Source: Pigmentiphaga kullae (GTDB taxonomy: Bacteria; Pseudomonadota; Gammaproteobacteria; Burkholderiales; Burkholderiaceae_B). From it: a stretch of 64,000 nucleotides of DNA. The notes under the pieces were generated by a model. It was not told the DNA's origin, ran no database searches, and saw only the letters and a list, made by a program, of their open reading frames with translations. Below are positions 46,640 to 55,246 of this stretch, in pieces; the stretch's first letter is position 1, and the number at the start of each line of letters is the position of its first letter. The position numbers and the translations under genes are program-made. Where the stretch lies: NCBI RefSeq assembly GCF_004216695.1, contig NZ_SGXC01000002.1, positions 868,001 through 932,000 of the forward strand. Direction: 5' to 3'.

Positions 46640-48121
46640 CTAATCCGGGGTCGGTCCCTCGATCAGGCGCTTCTTGATGATCTTGCCGGCCGAATTGCGC
46701 TCGAACTCGTCGACGAAGCGGAAATGGCGCGGCACCTTGTAGGGCGCCAGCCGTTCCCTGCACCAGGCGGCCAGGGCCGCCGCGTCGCGATCGCCACGCA
46801 TCATCACGAAGGCGGCCACTTCTTCGTCGAACTCCTTCGAGGGCAGGCCCACCACCGCCGCTTCCTGCACGTCGGGGTGCGTCATGAGGATGGACTCGAT
46901 CTCCAGCGGATAGATGTTCACGCCGCCGCGGATGATCATGTCCTTGGCCCGGCCGCACAGGAACAGGTAGCCTTCTTCGTTCAGGTAGCCCAGATCGCCC
47001 GGGTAGAAGAAGCCGTCGCGGAAGGCCTCCCTGCTCGCCTCCTCGTCGCGGTGGAAACCCTGCGCCACCGTGGCGCCCTCGTAACGGATACGCCCGACTT
47101 CGCCGGGCGGCAATGGGTGGTCCTGTTCGTCGACGACCTGCAGGCGCACGCCGAACACCGGCCGGCCGACGGAGGCGGGCTGCGCCTCCAGTTCCTGGTT
47201 GGACAGCACGGTCACGCCGCCGCCCTCGGTGGAACTGTAGTACTCGATGAAATTGGGACAGACCTCGTTGCGGATGCGGCGCCGCTCCTCGGCCGTCAGC
47301 GGCGAGCCCGACGAGATCAGCGTGCGCAGGCCGCGCAGCGGCGCCACGTCGCGCGGCTCGGCCTGCAACACGCGCCGCAGCAGCGTGGGTACCAGGAAGG
47401 TGATCGTGGCGCCCGTGCGCGCCACCTCGGCGGCCAGTTCCTCGACCTTGTAGGGCGGCGGGCACAGCACCGTCGTGGCCCCCACGTACAGCGACGAGAC
47501 CGAGAACGCGCGGCCGCCGCCGAAGTACAGCGGCGTGGCGTTGATGTAGGTCTCGCGGCTGCCGAATCCCAGGTCGGCGTAGTGCGTGAAGAAGCGGCTC
47601 ATGAACTGTGCGTGCGACAGCAGCGGTCCCTTGGGGCGCCCCGTGGTCCCCGACGACAGCGACAGGCAGAAGCCCCGGTCGCCTTCCGGGAAGCGGTCGC
47701 GCACCGCCACGTCCCGCGCGCGCGCCAGCCAGTCCTCGCCGGCGGCCACGCACAGGCCGGGCTCGAAGTCGTCGCCCGGCTCGACCAGCACGCGGCGCGC
47801 GCCGAAATGCCGCGCCACCCTGAGTTTCTCGCCGGCCTGCCAGCGGCAGTCCACCGGCAGGATCACCGCGCCGGCCCGCGCGACGGCATACAGCATGACC
47901 AGGTGCTCGGGCGTGTCCTTCAGCGCCACGCCCACCACGTCGCCGGGCTGCACGCCGGTCTCCAGCAATAGCGAAGCCCGCTGACGCACGAGCAGGTCGA
48001 GCTGCCGGTAGTCGATGACCCGCTCGCGATGGATGATGGCGGGCTTGGTGGGCCGCTGGCTGGCGTGCAGGGCCAGCTGGTCCGCGATGTTCGCGCCGCG
48101 CATCGGCCTGCCCGCGCTCAT
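46640..48121 (-). CDS. AMP-binding acid-CoA ligase
   Basis: A 493-residue adenylate-forming enzyme. The motifs, in order, are LSLSSGTTGRPKGP (A3), YYSSTEGG (A5), YPGDLGYLNEEGYLFLCGR (A7), DMIIRGGVNIYPLEIE (A8) and NSAGKIIKK with the catalytic Lys (A10). It activates a carboxylic acid as AMP ester and then CoA ester. It overlaps the amidohydrolase stop by 4 bp and is the last gene of the leftward cluster starting at 53759. The substrate is unknown. Confidence 0.93.
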   Translation of the reverse strand: MSAGRPMRGANIADQLALHASQRPTKPAIIHRERVIDYRQLDLLVRQRASLLLETGVQPGDVVGVALKDTPEHLVMLYAVARAGAVILPVDCRWQAGEKLRVARHFGARRVLVEPGDDFEPGLCVAAGEDWLARARDVAVRDRFPEGDRGFCLSLSSGTTGRPKGPLLSHAQFMSRFFTHYADLGFGSRETYINATPLYFGGGRAFSVSSLYVGATTVLCPPPYKVEELAAEVARTGATITFLVPTLLRRVLQAEPRDVAPLRGLRTLISSGSPLTAEERRRIRNEVCPNFIEYYSSTEGGGVTVLSNQELEAQPASVGRPVFGVRLQVVDEQDHPLPPGEVGRIRYEGATVAQGFHRDEEASREAFRDGFFYPGDLGYLNEEGYLFLCGRAKDMIIRGGVNIYPLEIESILMTHPDVQEAAVVGLPSKEFDEEVAAFVMMRGDRDAAALAAWCRERLAPYKVPRHFRFVDEFERNSAGKIIKKRLIEGPTPD

Positions 48122-48990
48122 CGGTCCAGCCCGTAGACGCGCAGCACGTTGCCGCGCAAGAGCTTCTCCCGCGGGCCCGGCCTCAGGCGCAGCGCCTCGA
48201 TCTCGTCCCGCGCCCGCTTGAAGTCCAGGATGGGGAAATCGGTGCCGAATATCACCTTGTCCTGGCCGTAGCTGTCGATGTACTTCACGAAGGCCTCCGA
48301 CCAGTACCGGGGGCTGTGGGCGTCCGTGCCGATGTAGACGTTGGGATGCTTCCACGCCATGGCGATCATCTCCTCGGTCCAGGGTATGCCCACGTGTATC
48401 CCGATGATCTTCAGCTCGGGAAAGTCGCAGGCCACCGCGTCCAGGCAAATGGGCCGGCCCACGCTGCGCAGCCGGTGCGACGGATCGTAGATCATGGACT
48501 GCCCAACCTGGAGCTGTACCGGCACGTCCAGCTCCGCGCACTTGGCGTAGAAGGGATACCACTTCGCATGATCGGGCGCCAGCTCGAACCAGTGGGGATA
48601 GAAATGCGCGCCGATGAAGCCGTACTCCCGCACGGCTTTCTCCAGTTCGCGCACGCCCCGCATGCCTTCCGTGGGATCCAGCCCGGCCAGCCCGTGGAAG
48701 CGGTCCGGATGGCGGTTGACCGCCTCGGCCACCGCTTCATAGGGCACGTGGTAGCTGGCGCGATGCTGCCAGGGGCCGACCTTGGCGGCGATCAGGAAGG
48801 CCTGCTCGATGCCGGCGGCATCCATGCGGCGCAGCATGTCCTCGTGCGACAGCCCCTGCATGATGGCGGTGTCGACGTTCATCTTGCCGCTGTAGAACGC
48901 ATCGCGCTTGGGCCGCTGCGCCAGCAGCTCGGGCGTCCAGATGTTGACCACGGCGTCGATGGCCGGGATGTCGTAGCTGTGCAAGGTCAT
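48118..48990 (-). CDS. Amidohydrolase-2 family protein
   Basis: A 290-residue TIM-barrel protein of the amidohydrolase-related family (decarboxylases, hydratases, hydrolases). Conserved ligand sites are seen as GAHFYPHW, GIHVGIPW and the catalytic Asp of FGTDFPI. The first HxH metal motif that normally opens the barrel is replaced by DAVVNIW (residues 12-18), so metal binding or chemistry is altered. It is coupled to the ligase and 11 bp after the Bug stop. Confidence 0.85.
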   Translation of the reverse strand: MTLHSYDIPAIDAVVNIWTPELLAQRPKRDAFYSGKMNVDTAIMQGLSHEDMLRRMDAAGIEQAFLIAAKVGPWQHRASYHVPYEAVAEAVNRHPDRFHGLAGLDPTEGMRGVRELEKAVREYGFIGAHFYPHWFELAPDHAKWYPFYAKCAELDVPVQLQVGQSMIYDPSHRLRSVGRPICLDAVACDFPELKIIGIHVGIPWTEEMIAMAWKHPNVYIGTDAHSPRYWSEAFVKYIDSYGQDKVIFGTDFPILDFKRARDEIEALRLRPGPREKLLRGNVLRVYGLDR

Positions 48991-49001
48991 CGCTTCCTCG
49001 A

Positions 49002-49982
49002 TTACGGCGTCAGGTTGGCATTGGCGACCGCCTGCTTCCAGGCCGCCAGGTCCTGCTCGATCTTCCTGGCGAACTCGGCCGGGCCGGTCGGATGCGGGTC
49101 CAGGCCGCTGGCCAGCAGCCGGTTCCGGATATCCGGCATCTCCATCGTTTCCTTCAGCGCGTCGGCCAGCGCCCGCACCACTTCCCTGGGCGTGCCGGCG
49201 GGCGCCATCAGCCCGTACCAGACATTGAAGTCGAAGCCCGGCACGGTCTCGGACACCGCGGGCACGTCGGGCAGCACCGACGAGCGCGACTGCGTGCTGA
49301 CCGCGATCGCCTTGAGCTTGCCCGCGCGGATCAGTTCCAGCGCGCCGCCCAGGCTCACGAAGGCGGACTGGATCTGGCCGGACATGATGTCGACCTGGAT
49401 CTGCGAGGACCCCCGGTAAGGCGCATGGACCATCTCGATGCCGGCCATCTTGGCCAGCGTGGCGCCGGCCACGTGCGTGCTGCTGCCTATGCCCACCGAG
49501 CCGTAGGTGATCTTGCCTGGGTGCTTCTTCGCGTAGTCGATGAACCCGCGCATGTCGCTGGCCGGGAAGGATGGCGCCACCACCAGCACCGTGGACCCCG
49601 AGACGATCTGCCCGATGGGCTGGAAGTCCTTGATCGAATCGTAGTTGGGCTTGTCCGGCAGCCAGGGGCTGATGGCGATCGGCCCGACGTTGGCGAACAG
49701 CAATGTATAGCCGTCGCTCCTGGACCGCGCCACGTAGCTGGTGCCTATGCTGCCGTTGGCGCCGCTGCGGTTCTCCAGCACGAAGGGCTGGCCGAATTTC
49801 TGCGAGAATTTCTCCAGCAGTGGCCGGATGATGGCATCGGACGGGCCGCCCGGTGCCCAGGTGTTGACCATCATGACCGGGCGCGACGGATAGTCCTGCG
49901 CGCGGGACGCGGCCGGGGCGCCGGCCGCCAGCGCGGCGCACAGGAGGGCCAGGTACTCACGAAGCCTGATGCGGGATCTCAT
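49002..49982 (-). CDS. Bug/TctC-family substrate-binding protein
   Basis: A 326-residue periplasmic receptor: basic N terminus and signal (MRSRIRLREYLALLCAALAA), then YPSRPVMMVNTWAPGGPSDA, VLENRSGANGSIGTS and HAPYRGSSQI. The start is ATG 49982; an in-frame ATG 51 nt upstream gives an unlikely leader. It sits between hyuA and the amidohydrolase gene and probably captures the compound that the cluster degrades. Confidence 0.92.
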   Translation of the reverse strand: MRSRIRLREYLALLCAALAAGAPAASRAQDYPSRPVMMVNTWAPGGPSDAIIRPLLEKFSQKFGQPFVLENRSGANGSIGTSYVARSRSDGYTLLFANVGPIAISPWLPDKPNYDSIKDFQPIGQIVSGSTVLVVAPSFPASDMRGFIDYAKKHPGKITYGSVGIGSSTHVAGATLAKMAGIEMVHAPYRGSSQIQVDIMSGQIQSAFVSLGGALELIRAGKLKAIAVSTQSRSSVLPDVPAVSETVPGFDFNVWYGLMAPAGTPREVVRALADALKETMEMPDIRNRLLASGLDPHPTGPAEFARKIEQDLAAWKQAVANANLTP

Positions 49983-50043
49983 TTCGCCTACCTCATCGTC
50001 TACGGAACTTGCATCGCATGCCGGGCGGGCCATCCCGCCCGGC

Positions 50044-52092
50044 TCAAAGCGGTTTCAGGATCAGGTTGCCGTGGTCGTCGGTCGTGGCCGAGAAACCCGG
50101 CTCCAGCCATACGGTGGTGTCGGGCTGCTCGAGGATGGCCGGCCCCACCACCCGCGTGCCCACGGGGAGGTCCAGGCGCGCGTGGCGCGGCACGTCCGTC
50201 CAGGTTCCATCGACGTGGACGCGCTGCGTGGCGGCCGGTCCGGGCGACACGTCGCCCGCGGGCGCCAGCAGGCGCAGATCGAACTTCGGCCGCACGCCGA
50301 CCCGTGCGTAGCGCAGATTCATGATCCGTACCGGGATGCCGGGCAACAGCCGTCCGAACTCGGTCCGGTACGCGGTCTCGAACGCCGCCTCCACGGCCTG
50401 CGCGTCCAGGCGGTCGGCCTCGACCGGCACCATCACCGTATGGGTCTGGCCCTGGTAGAGCATGTCCAGGAAGAGTTCCTCGCGCACCGAGGCGATGGCC
50501 ACGCCGGCCGACGCCAGGTGCGCGTCGCAGCGTTCGCGGAACTCGGCCGCCAGCGCGCGCAGGATCTCGAAATCCACCTCGCGCAGGCCACGGTTGACGG
50601 TTCGCACCGCGTCGTGGCGCAGGTCGGCCATCACGCAGCCCAGCGCCGAGGTCACGCCCGGATAGCGCGGCACGATGCCCGTTTCCACCCCCGTCTCGCG
50701 CATCATCGCGCACACGTGCAGCCCGCCCCCGCCGCCGAAGGGCATGTAGGCGAAGCGGCGCGGATCGTGTCCCTTCTCGATGGATACCAGGCGCAGGGCG
50801 CCGGCCATCTTGGCGTTGGCCACGGTCAGGATGGCTTCGGCCGCCTCCAGCACGTCCAGGCCCAGCGGCCCGGCGACATGCGCCTGGATGGCGGCGCGCG
50901 CCAGCTCCACGTCCAGCTTGCCCAGCAGGCCGCCCCCCAGCGGACGGGCGGCGTCGATGCGGCCCAGCAGCAGGTTGGCGTCGGTGACCGTGGGATAGGG
51001 ATTGCCGTGTCCGTAGCAGGCCGGTCCCGGCCGGCTGCCCGCCGATTCCGGCCCCACCTGCAGCATGCCGCCGGCATCGACCTTGGCGATCGACCCGCCG
51101 CCGGCGCCTATGGTCTCGATCTGTATCATGGGCGAGCGCACGACCATGCCGAAGGCGATGCTGGTCTGCTCGGCCAGCGCCACCCGGCCGTCCACCACCA
51201 GCGAGACGTCGAACGAGGTGCCGCCCATGTCGCCGGTCATCACGTCCGGATGGCCCGCCGCCTGCGCGATGGCGGCACAGGCGATGACGCCCGCCGCCGG
51301 CCCGGACAGCGTCGTGCGCACCGGCAGTTCGCAGGCCGTCTGCCGCGACATCACGCCGCCGTTGCTCTGCACGATCATCAATTGCCCGCCGAAGCCGCGT
51401 TCGCGCAGATTGCCTTCCAGCCGCCGCAGGTAGCCGCCCACGACGGGCTGCAATGCCGCGTTCAGGCTGGCCGTGGAGACGCGCTCGAATTCGCGGATCT
51501 CGGGCAGGACCTCGGCCGACGAGGTCACGCAGTCGTTGGGCCACAGCTCGCGCACGAGCGCCACCGCCGCCGCTTCGTTGGCCGGATTGGCATAGGTGTT
51601 GATGAAGAAGACGCAGACCGCCTCGCATCCCTGCGCCAGCAGCTCGCGCACGCGGGCCTCGACCTGCCCCAGATCCACCTCGGTATGGACCGAGCCGTCG
51701 GCCAGCACGCGCTCGTCCACTTCCTTGCGCAGGTCGCGGGGAATCGGCGGCAGGTATTCCCCGCGCAGCCCCCAGGTATGCGGCCGGTCGCGCCGCCGCA
51801 TCTCCAGCACGTCGGCGAAGCCGCGCGTGGTGATCAGCCCCGTGCGCGCGGCCTTGCGCTCGAGCAGCGCATTGGTGCCGACCGTGGTGCCATGGATGAT
51901 GGTGGCGATGCCCGCCGCGCCGTCGGCGGCATCGTCCAGCCGCGCGATGCCGTTCATGAAGCCCACCGCTTCCTCGCCCCGCGTGGACGGGACCTTGACC
52001 ACGGCCACCGACTGGTCCGCCTCGTCCAGCACGAACAAGTCGGTGAACGTACCTCCCACGTCGACGCCGACGACCCGCCGCTGCCCGCTCAC
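50044..52092 (-). CDS. Hydantoinase/oxoprolinase subunit A (HyuA type)
   Basis: A 682-residue protein with the ATP-binding actin-like start VVGVDVGGTFTDLFVLDE (residues 7-24). Other family blocks are IIHGTTVGTNALLERK, TGDMGGTSFDVSL and GGGGGLHVCA. Family enzymes open lactam or imide rings (5-oxoproline, N-methylhydantoin) or carboxylate ketones with ATP. The start is GTG, overlapping the hyuB stop (GTGA), with GGAGG upstream. It acts with the HyuB-like subunit. Confidence 0.93.
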   Translation of the reverse strand: MSGQRRVVGVDVGGTFTDLFVLDEADQSVAVVKVPSTRGEEAVGFMNGIARLDDAADGAAGIATIIHGTTVGTNALLERKAARTGLITTRGFADVLEMRRRDRPHTWGLRGEYLPPIPRDLRKEVDERVLADGSVHTEVDLGQVEARVRELLAQGCEAVCVFFINTYANPANEAAAVALVRELWPNDCVTSSAEVLPEIREFERVSTASLNAALQPVVGGYLRRLEGNLRERGFGGQLMIVQSNGGVMSRQTACELPVRTTLSGPAAGVIACAAIAQAAGHPDVMTGDMGGTSFDVSLVVDGRVALAEQTSIAFGMVVRSPMIQIETIGAGGGSIAKVDAGGMLQVGPESAGSRPGPACYGHGNPYPTVTDANLLLGRIDAARPLGGGLLGKLDVELARAAIQAHVAGPLGLDVLEAAEAILTVANAKMAGALRLVSIEKGHDPRRFAYMPFGGGGGLHVCAMMRETGVETGIVPRYPGVTSALGCVMADLRHDAVRTVNRGLREVDFEILRALAAEFRERCDAHLASAGVAIASVREELFLDMLYQGQTHTVMVPVEADRLDAQAVEAAFETAYRTEFGRLLPGIPVRIMNLRYARVGVRPKFDLRLLAPAGDVSPGPAATQRVHVDGTWTDVPRHARLDLPVGTRVVGPAILEQPDTTVWLEPGFSATTDDHGNLILKPL

Positions 52093-53759
52093 TGCCCACC
52101 CTCCGTCACATAGCCCATGGCCCGGTCGCGCTCCACGGCGCCGGCGCCGCGCCGCGCGGGGTCGCCATAGCCGCCTCCGCCCGGCGTCTCCAGCCTGACC
52201 CGGTCCCCGCGGGACAGGGGTATGCCCATCATCTTCGACACCATGGGCGGGGTCCGCCACTGGCCGTCCACGCGATAGCTGAACCGGTTCAGCGCGCCGT
52301 TGCCGCCCCCCGCGATGCCCTTGGGCGCGGACTTGCCGCGTTCTCCGAAGACGAAGGCCTGCGCCGACTGTTCCAGCAGTTCGATCTCGTAGACCGCGCC
52401 CAGCCCGCCCCGGTGCATGCCGGGCCCGCCCGAATCGGGCCGCAGCGACCACTGCGTGAAACGCACCGGATACGCGGCCTCGATGATTTCCAGCGGCGGT
52501 ATCGTGGCCGTGGAAATGGGCGCGTTGCCGTGGCTCAGGCCATCGCCGCCGGCATGGCCGCCATGGCCGCCGCCGAAAAAGCTGAACATCACCCAGCGCT
52601 GGCCCCGGCGTGCGTCGTCGCTGCGCAGCCCGGCGATGGACAGCGCGTTGATCGTGCCGTAGGCCTGGGCCACGGCGCGCGCCGGGTCGGCCTGCGCCGC
52701 CGCGCTGAAGACCACGTCTATCATGCGCAGGATGGTCTCGGTGTAGCCGCCGACAGGCCGGGGCCGCTGCGCCGTGATCAACAGGCCCTCTGGCATGACG
52801 AACTCGACCGCGTCCAGCACGCCCGCATTGGCCGGCACATCGGGAAACAGATGCTTGAGCGCGACATAGCAGGCCGCCACCGCGGTCGCGCGCGAGATGT
52901 TGACCGCGCCCGCGCAAGGACCCGAGGTGCGCGAGAAATCCAGTACCAGCCGCTCGCCTTCCACCGTCATGTCCAGCGCGACGCGCAGCATCTCGTCGCG
53001 GATGCCGTCGTTGTCTAGGTAGTCCTCGAACGAATAGCGGCCATCGGGCAGCGACGCGATGTGCGCCCGCATCAGCTTGCGCGCCCGCTCGCGCAGGGCA
53101 CCCATGGCGCCGGTAACCCTCGGTTCGCCATAGGCGGCGAACAGCTCGGCCAGGCGGCGCTCGCCCAGTTCCAGCGCCGCGAGCTGGCCGTTCAGATCGC
53201 CCCACAGGCTGTCGGGCATGCGGGTGTTGGCGCGCAGGATGGCCAGCACGTCGGGATTCACTTCGCCCTGCTGCACGATGCGCACGGGCGGAATCTGGAC
53301 TGCCTCCTGCCAGCACTCGGTGGCGGCCGGGTTGTAATTGCCGGGCACGTTGCCGCCCACGTCATGCCAGTGCGCCGCCGAGGCCAGGAAACAGACCAGC
53401 CGCCCTTCCACGAAAAAGGGCTTGACCAGCTTGAAGTCGTTGGCGTGCGTACCGCCGTCGTAAGGGTCGTTGAACAGCCAGACCTCGCCTTCGCGCATGC
53501 CGCCCAGCGGCCGGGCCGCCTGGACCGCGGCGCGCACGGCGAAGGCCATCGCCCCGACAAACACCGGCAGGCCGGACTTGCCCTGCACCAGCGTATCGCC
53601 GCTCGCGCCGTCGTAGATCCCATGGCAGGCATCGTGGGCCTCGGCAATGATGGGATTGAACGCGCTGCGGTAGAGCGTGGCGTCCATTTCATCGGCGATC
53701 TGCTCCAGCCGGCCTTTCAGGACGGCCAGGGTGACCGGATCGAGCTTGACTTCCGACAT
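52089..53759 (-). CDS. Hydantoinase/oxoprolinase subunit B (HyuB type)
   Basis: A 556-residue protein with the HyuB opening DPVTLAVLKGRLEQIADEMD and the later block SGPCAGAVNISRATAVAACY. In the family HyuB is the partner of HyuA. It heads the operon hyuB-hyuA-Bug-amidohydrolase-ligase. ATG 53759 is preceded by GAGG; a second in-frame ATG 15 nt upstream is less likely. A clear -35/-10 promoter lies about 25-60 bp upstream. Confidence 0.93.
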   Translation of the reverse strand: MSEVKLDPVTLAVLKGRLEQIADEMDATLYRSAFNPIIAEAHDACHGIYDGASGDTLVQGKSGLPVFVGAMAFAVRAAVQAARPLGGMREGEVWLFNDPYDGGTHANDFKLVKPFFVEGRLVCFLASAAHWHDVGGNVPGNYNPAATECWQEAVQIPPVRIVQQGEVNPDVLAILRANTRMPDSLWGDLNGQLAALELGERRLAELFAAYGEPRVTGAMGALRERARKLMRAHIASLPDGRYSFEDYLDNDGIRDEMLRVALDMTVEGERLVLDFSRTSGPCAGAVNISRATAVAACYVALKHLFPDVPANAGVLDAVEFVMPEGLLITAQRPRPVGGYTETILRMIDVVFSAAAQADPARAVAQAYGTINALSIAGLRSDDARRGQRWVMFSFFGGGHGGHAGGDGLSHGNAPISTATIPPLEIIEAAYPVRFTQWSLRPDSGGPGMHRGGLGAVYEIELLEQSAQAFVFGERGKSAPKGIAGGGNGALNRFSYRVDGQWRTPPMVSKMMGIPLSRGDRVRLETPGGGGYGDPARRGAGAVERDRAMGYVTEGGQ

Positions 53760-53791
53760 GCGCCCCTCTTGCATTCAGGATACTCCGGAGG

Positions 53792-53823
53792 ACTTTATTT
53801 ATGATCTATTGTTCTGTCAATAG
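53792..53823 (-). promoter_or_regulatory. Promoter of the hyu operon with an overlapping inverted repeat
   Basis: Minus strand: TTGACA (53820-53815), a 17-bp spacer and TAAAGT (53797-53792). The inverted repeat CTATTG-N6-CAATAG (53806-53823) covers the -35 element and is a likely repressor site. Confidence 0.65.
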
Positions 53824-53863
53824 GACAATTAGAAAGAAAACGCCCGGCAACCGCGACCTGCGC

Positions 53864-55246
53864 CTAACCGCCCAGGTCCTCCACCGCCCTCGCCTCGCGC
53901 CACAGCGCATCCGCCTGCCTCTCGTCCAGCACGGCACGCGCCAGCTCGCGGAACTTGCGCTCCACCCCTGCCCCGTCCAACGGCGGCGTGTGCGTGCCGC
54001 CCGGCGAATAAGGGCCGTGTTCGGAAGGCGTGCCGTACTCCATCATGCAGGCGCCGGTTCGGCGGCGCCCTCCGCGCAGCGCGATCTCGACCCGCGCCGG
54101 CAGATAGCGTGGGTACAGCTGCGCATACGCCTCGTCGACGTGCAGATGGATGCGCGGATACAGCGCCTGCACCTCGGGCTCGACGGCGGGCCGGCGCACG
54201 CTCGACAGGTCGTACCGGCCGTGGCGCAAGGCGCTGGCCACGGCCCACACCACGCTCATCAATCGGTCGTAGAGCTCGTGCGCCGGCCCGGGCGCAGGCC
54301 CGAAGCGCAGCGCGACCGGATAGGTATGCACGTCGACGCGTTCGATTTCCTCTGCCGCCACCGGCCCGCCGTTCCAGATGGCCTGGATGGCATCGATGGC
54401 CGGCTGGGCATGGCGGCAGGCGGGAATGGGCTTGAAGTACACGCCGTCCAGCGTCTCGCCGCGCCAGGTTTCCGGATCCTGCGCGAGCCCCCGGCTGCGC
54501 AGCACGTCCAGGACGCCCGGGTCGGCGCCGCCCTCGAAGATGCGGTCGCCCGCCCCCAGGCCGGCGCGCGCCAGCTTGACCGACTCGATGGCGCAGCGCG
54601 CCGCCAGGCCGCCATGCAGCGGCGCCGCCGATCCATGTTCGGTCAAGCCGCGCAGCGCGGCGGCGGGAAACGAGAAGGCGGCATTGCCCAGCGCGCGCGC
54701 CAGGGTATCTTCGTCCAGCTCCAGCAGGCGCCCCAGCGCCGCGGCCGCGCCGATCGCGCCTGTGCACGAGGTCGGCGCCAGCCCGGCCAGCGTCAGGGCC
54801 GGATGCGCGCTGGCCGCCAGCCGGTTCGCGACTTCATAGCCGACGGCGATGGCCATGTGGATCGATGCCATGGCCCTGCCCTCGCGCATGCACCACACCA
54901 CGGGAATGATGCTGTTGCAAGGATGGTTGCCGCCGTTGCCATAGCCATCGTGCAATTGCAGCAGCGAGCCCATGGCGCTCATCGCGATGGCCGCCGACTC
55001 CGGACTCAGGCCGTCCGGTCCGCCGGGAATCCGCACCGCGCCGGGCTGCGCCAGCACGAAGGCCGACCTGGCCTCGGGCAGGCTGGACCCGGCCAGCACG
55101 CAACCCAGGAAATCCGCCAGGATCAGCGCGACCTTCTCGCGCCGGGCCGGCGACAGGTCCTCGCGCCGCAGGCCCAGCGCGAACGCCGCCAGGCGTCGCG
55201 CCAGCGGCCGGCCTTCCCCATTGGCATCCGGCGGACAGGCCGTCAT
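53864..55246 (-). CDS. MmgE/PrpD family protein
   Basis: A 460-residue protein of the MmgE/PrpD family (methylcitrate or aconitate dehydratase type, and cis-aconitate decarboxylase relatives). Family blocks: ADFLGCVLAGSS (about 44-55), AMGSLLQLHDGYGNGG and the downstream PTSCTGAIGAAAALGRLL. It is coupled to the acyl-CoA dehydrogenase gene by an ATGA overlap. A role in dehydrating or decarboxylating a tricarboxylate- or hydroxy-acid-like intermediate is inferred. Confidence 0.9.
   Translation of the reverse strand: MTACPPDANGEGRPLARRLAAFALGLRREDLSPARREKVALILADFLGCVLAGSSLPEARSAFVLAQPGAVRIPGGPDGLSPESAAIAMSAMGSLLQLHDGYGNGGNHPCNSIIPVVWCMREGRAMASIHMAIAVGYEVANRLAASAHPALTLAGLAPTSCTGAIGAAAALGRLLELDEDTLARALGNAAFSFPAAALRGLTEHGSAAPLHGGLAARCAIESVKLARAGLGAGDRIFEGGADPGVLDVLRSRGLAQDPETWRGETLDGVYFKPIPACRHAQPAIDAIQAIWNGGPVAAEEIERVDVHTYPVALRFGPAPGPAHELYDRLMSVVWAVASALRHGRYDLSSVRRPAVEPEVQALYPRIHLHVDEAYAQLYPRYLPARVEIALRGGRRRTGACMMEYGTPSEHGPYSPGGTHTPPLDGAGVERKFRELARAVLDERQADALWREARAVEDLGG

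Noticed and set aside
50044..53316. A 1090-codon opening containing hyuA
   Set aside because: The extra N-terminal residues are an alternate frame of hyuB. The GTG at 52092 with a GGAGG site gives the standard HyuA N terminus.
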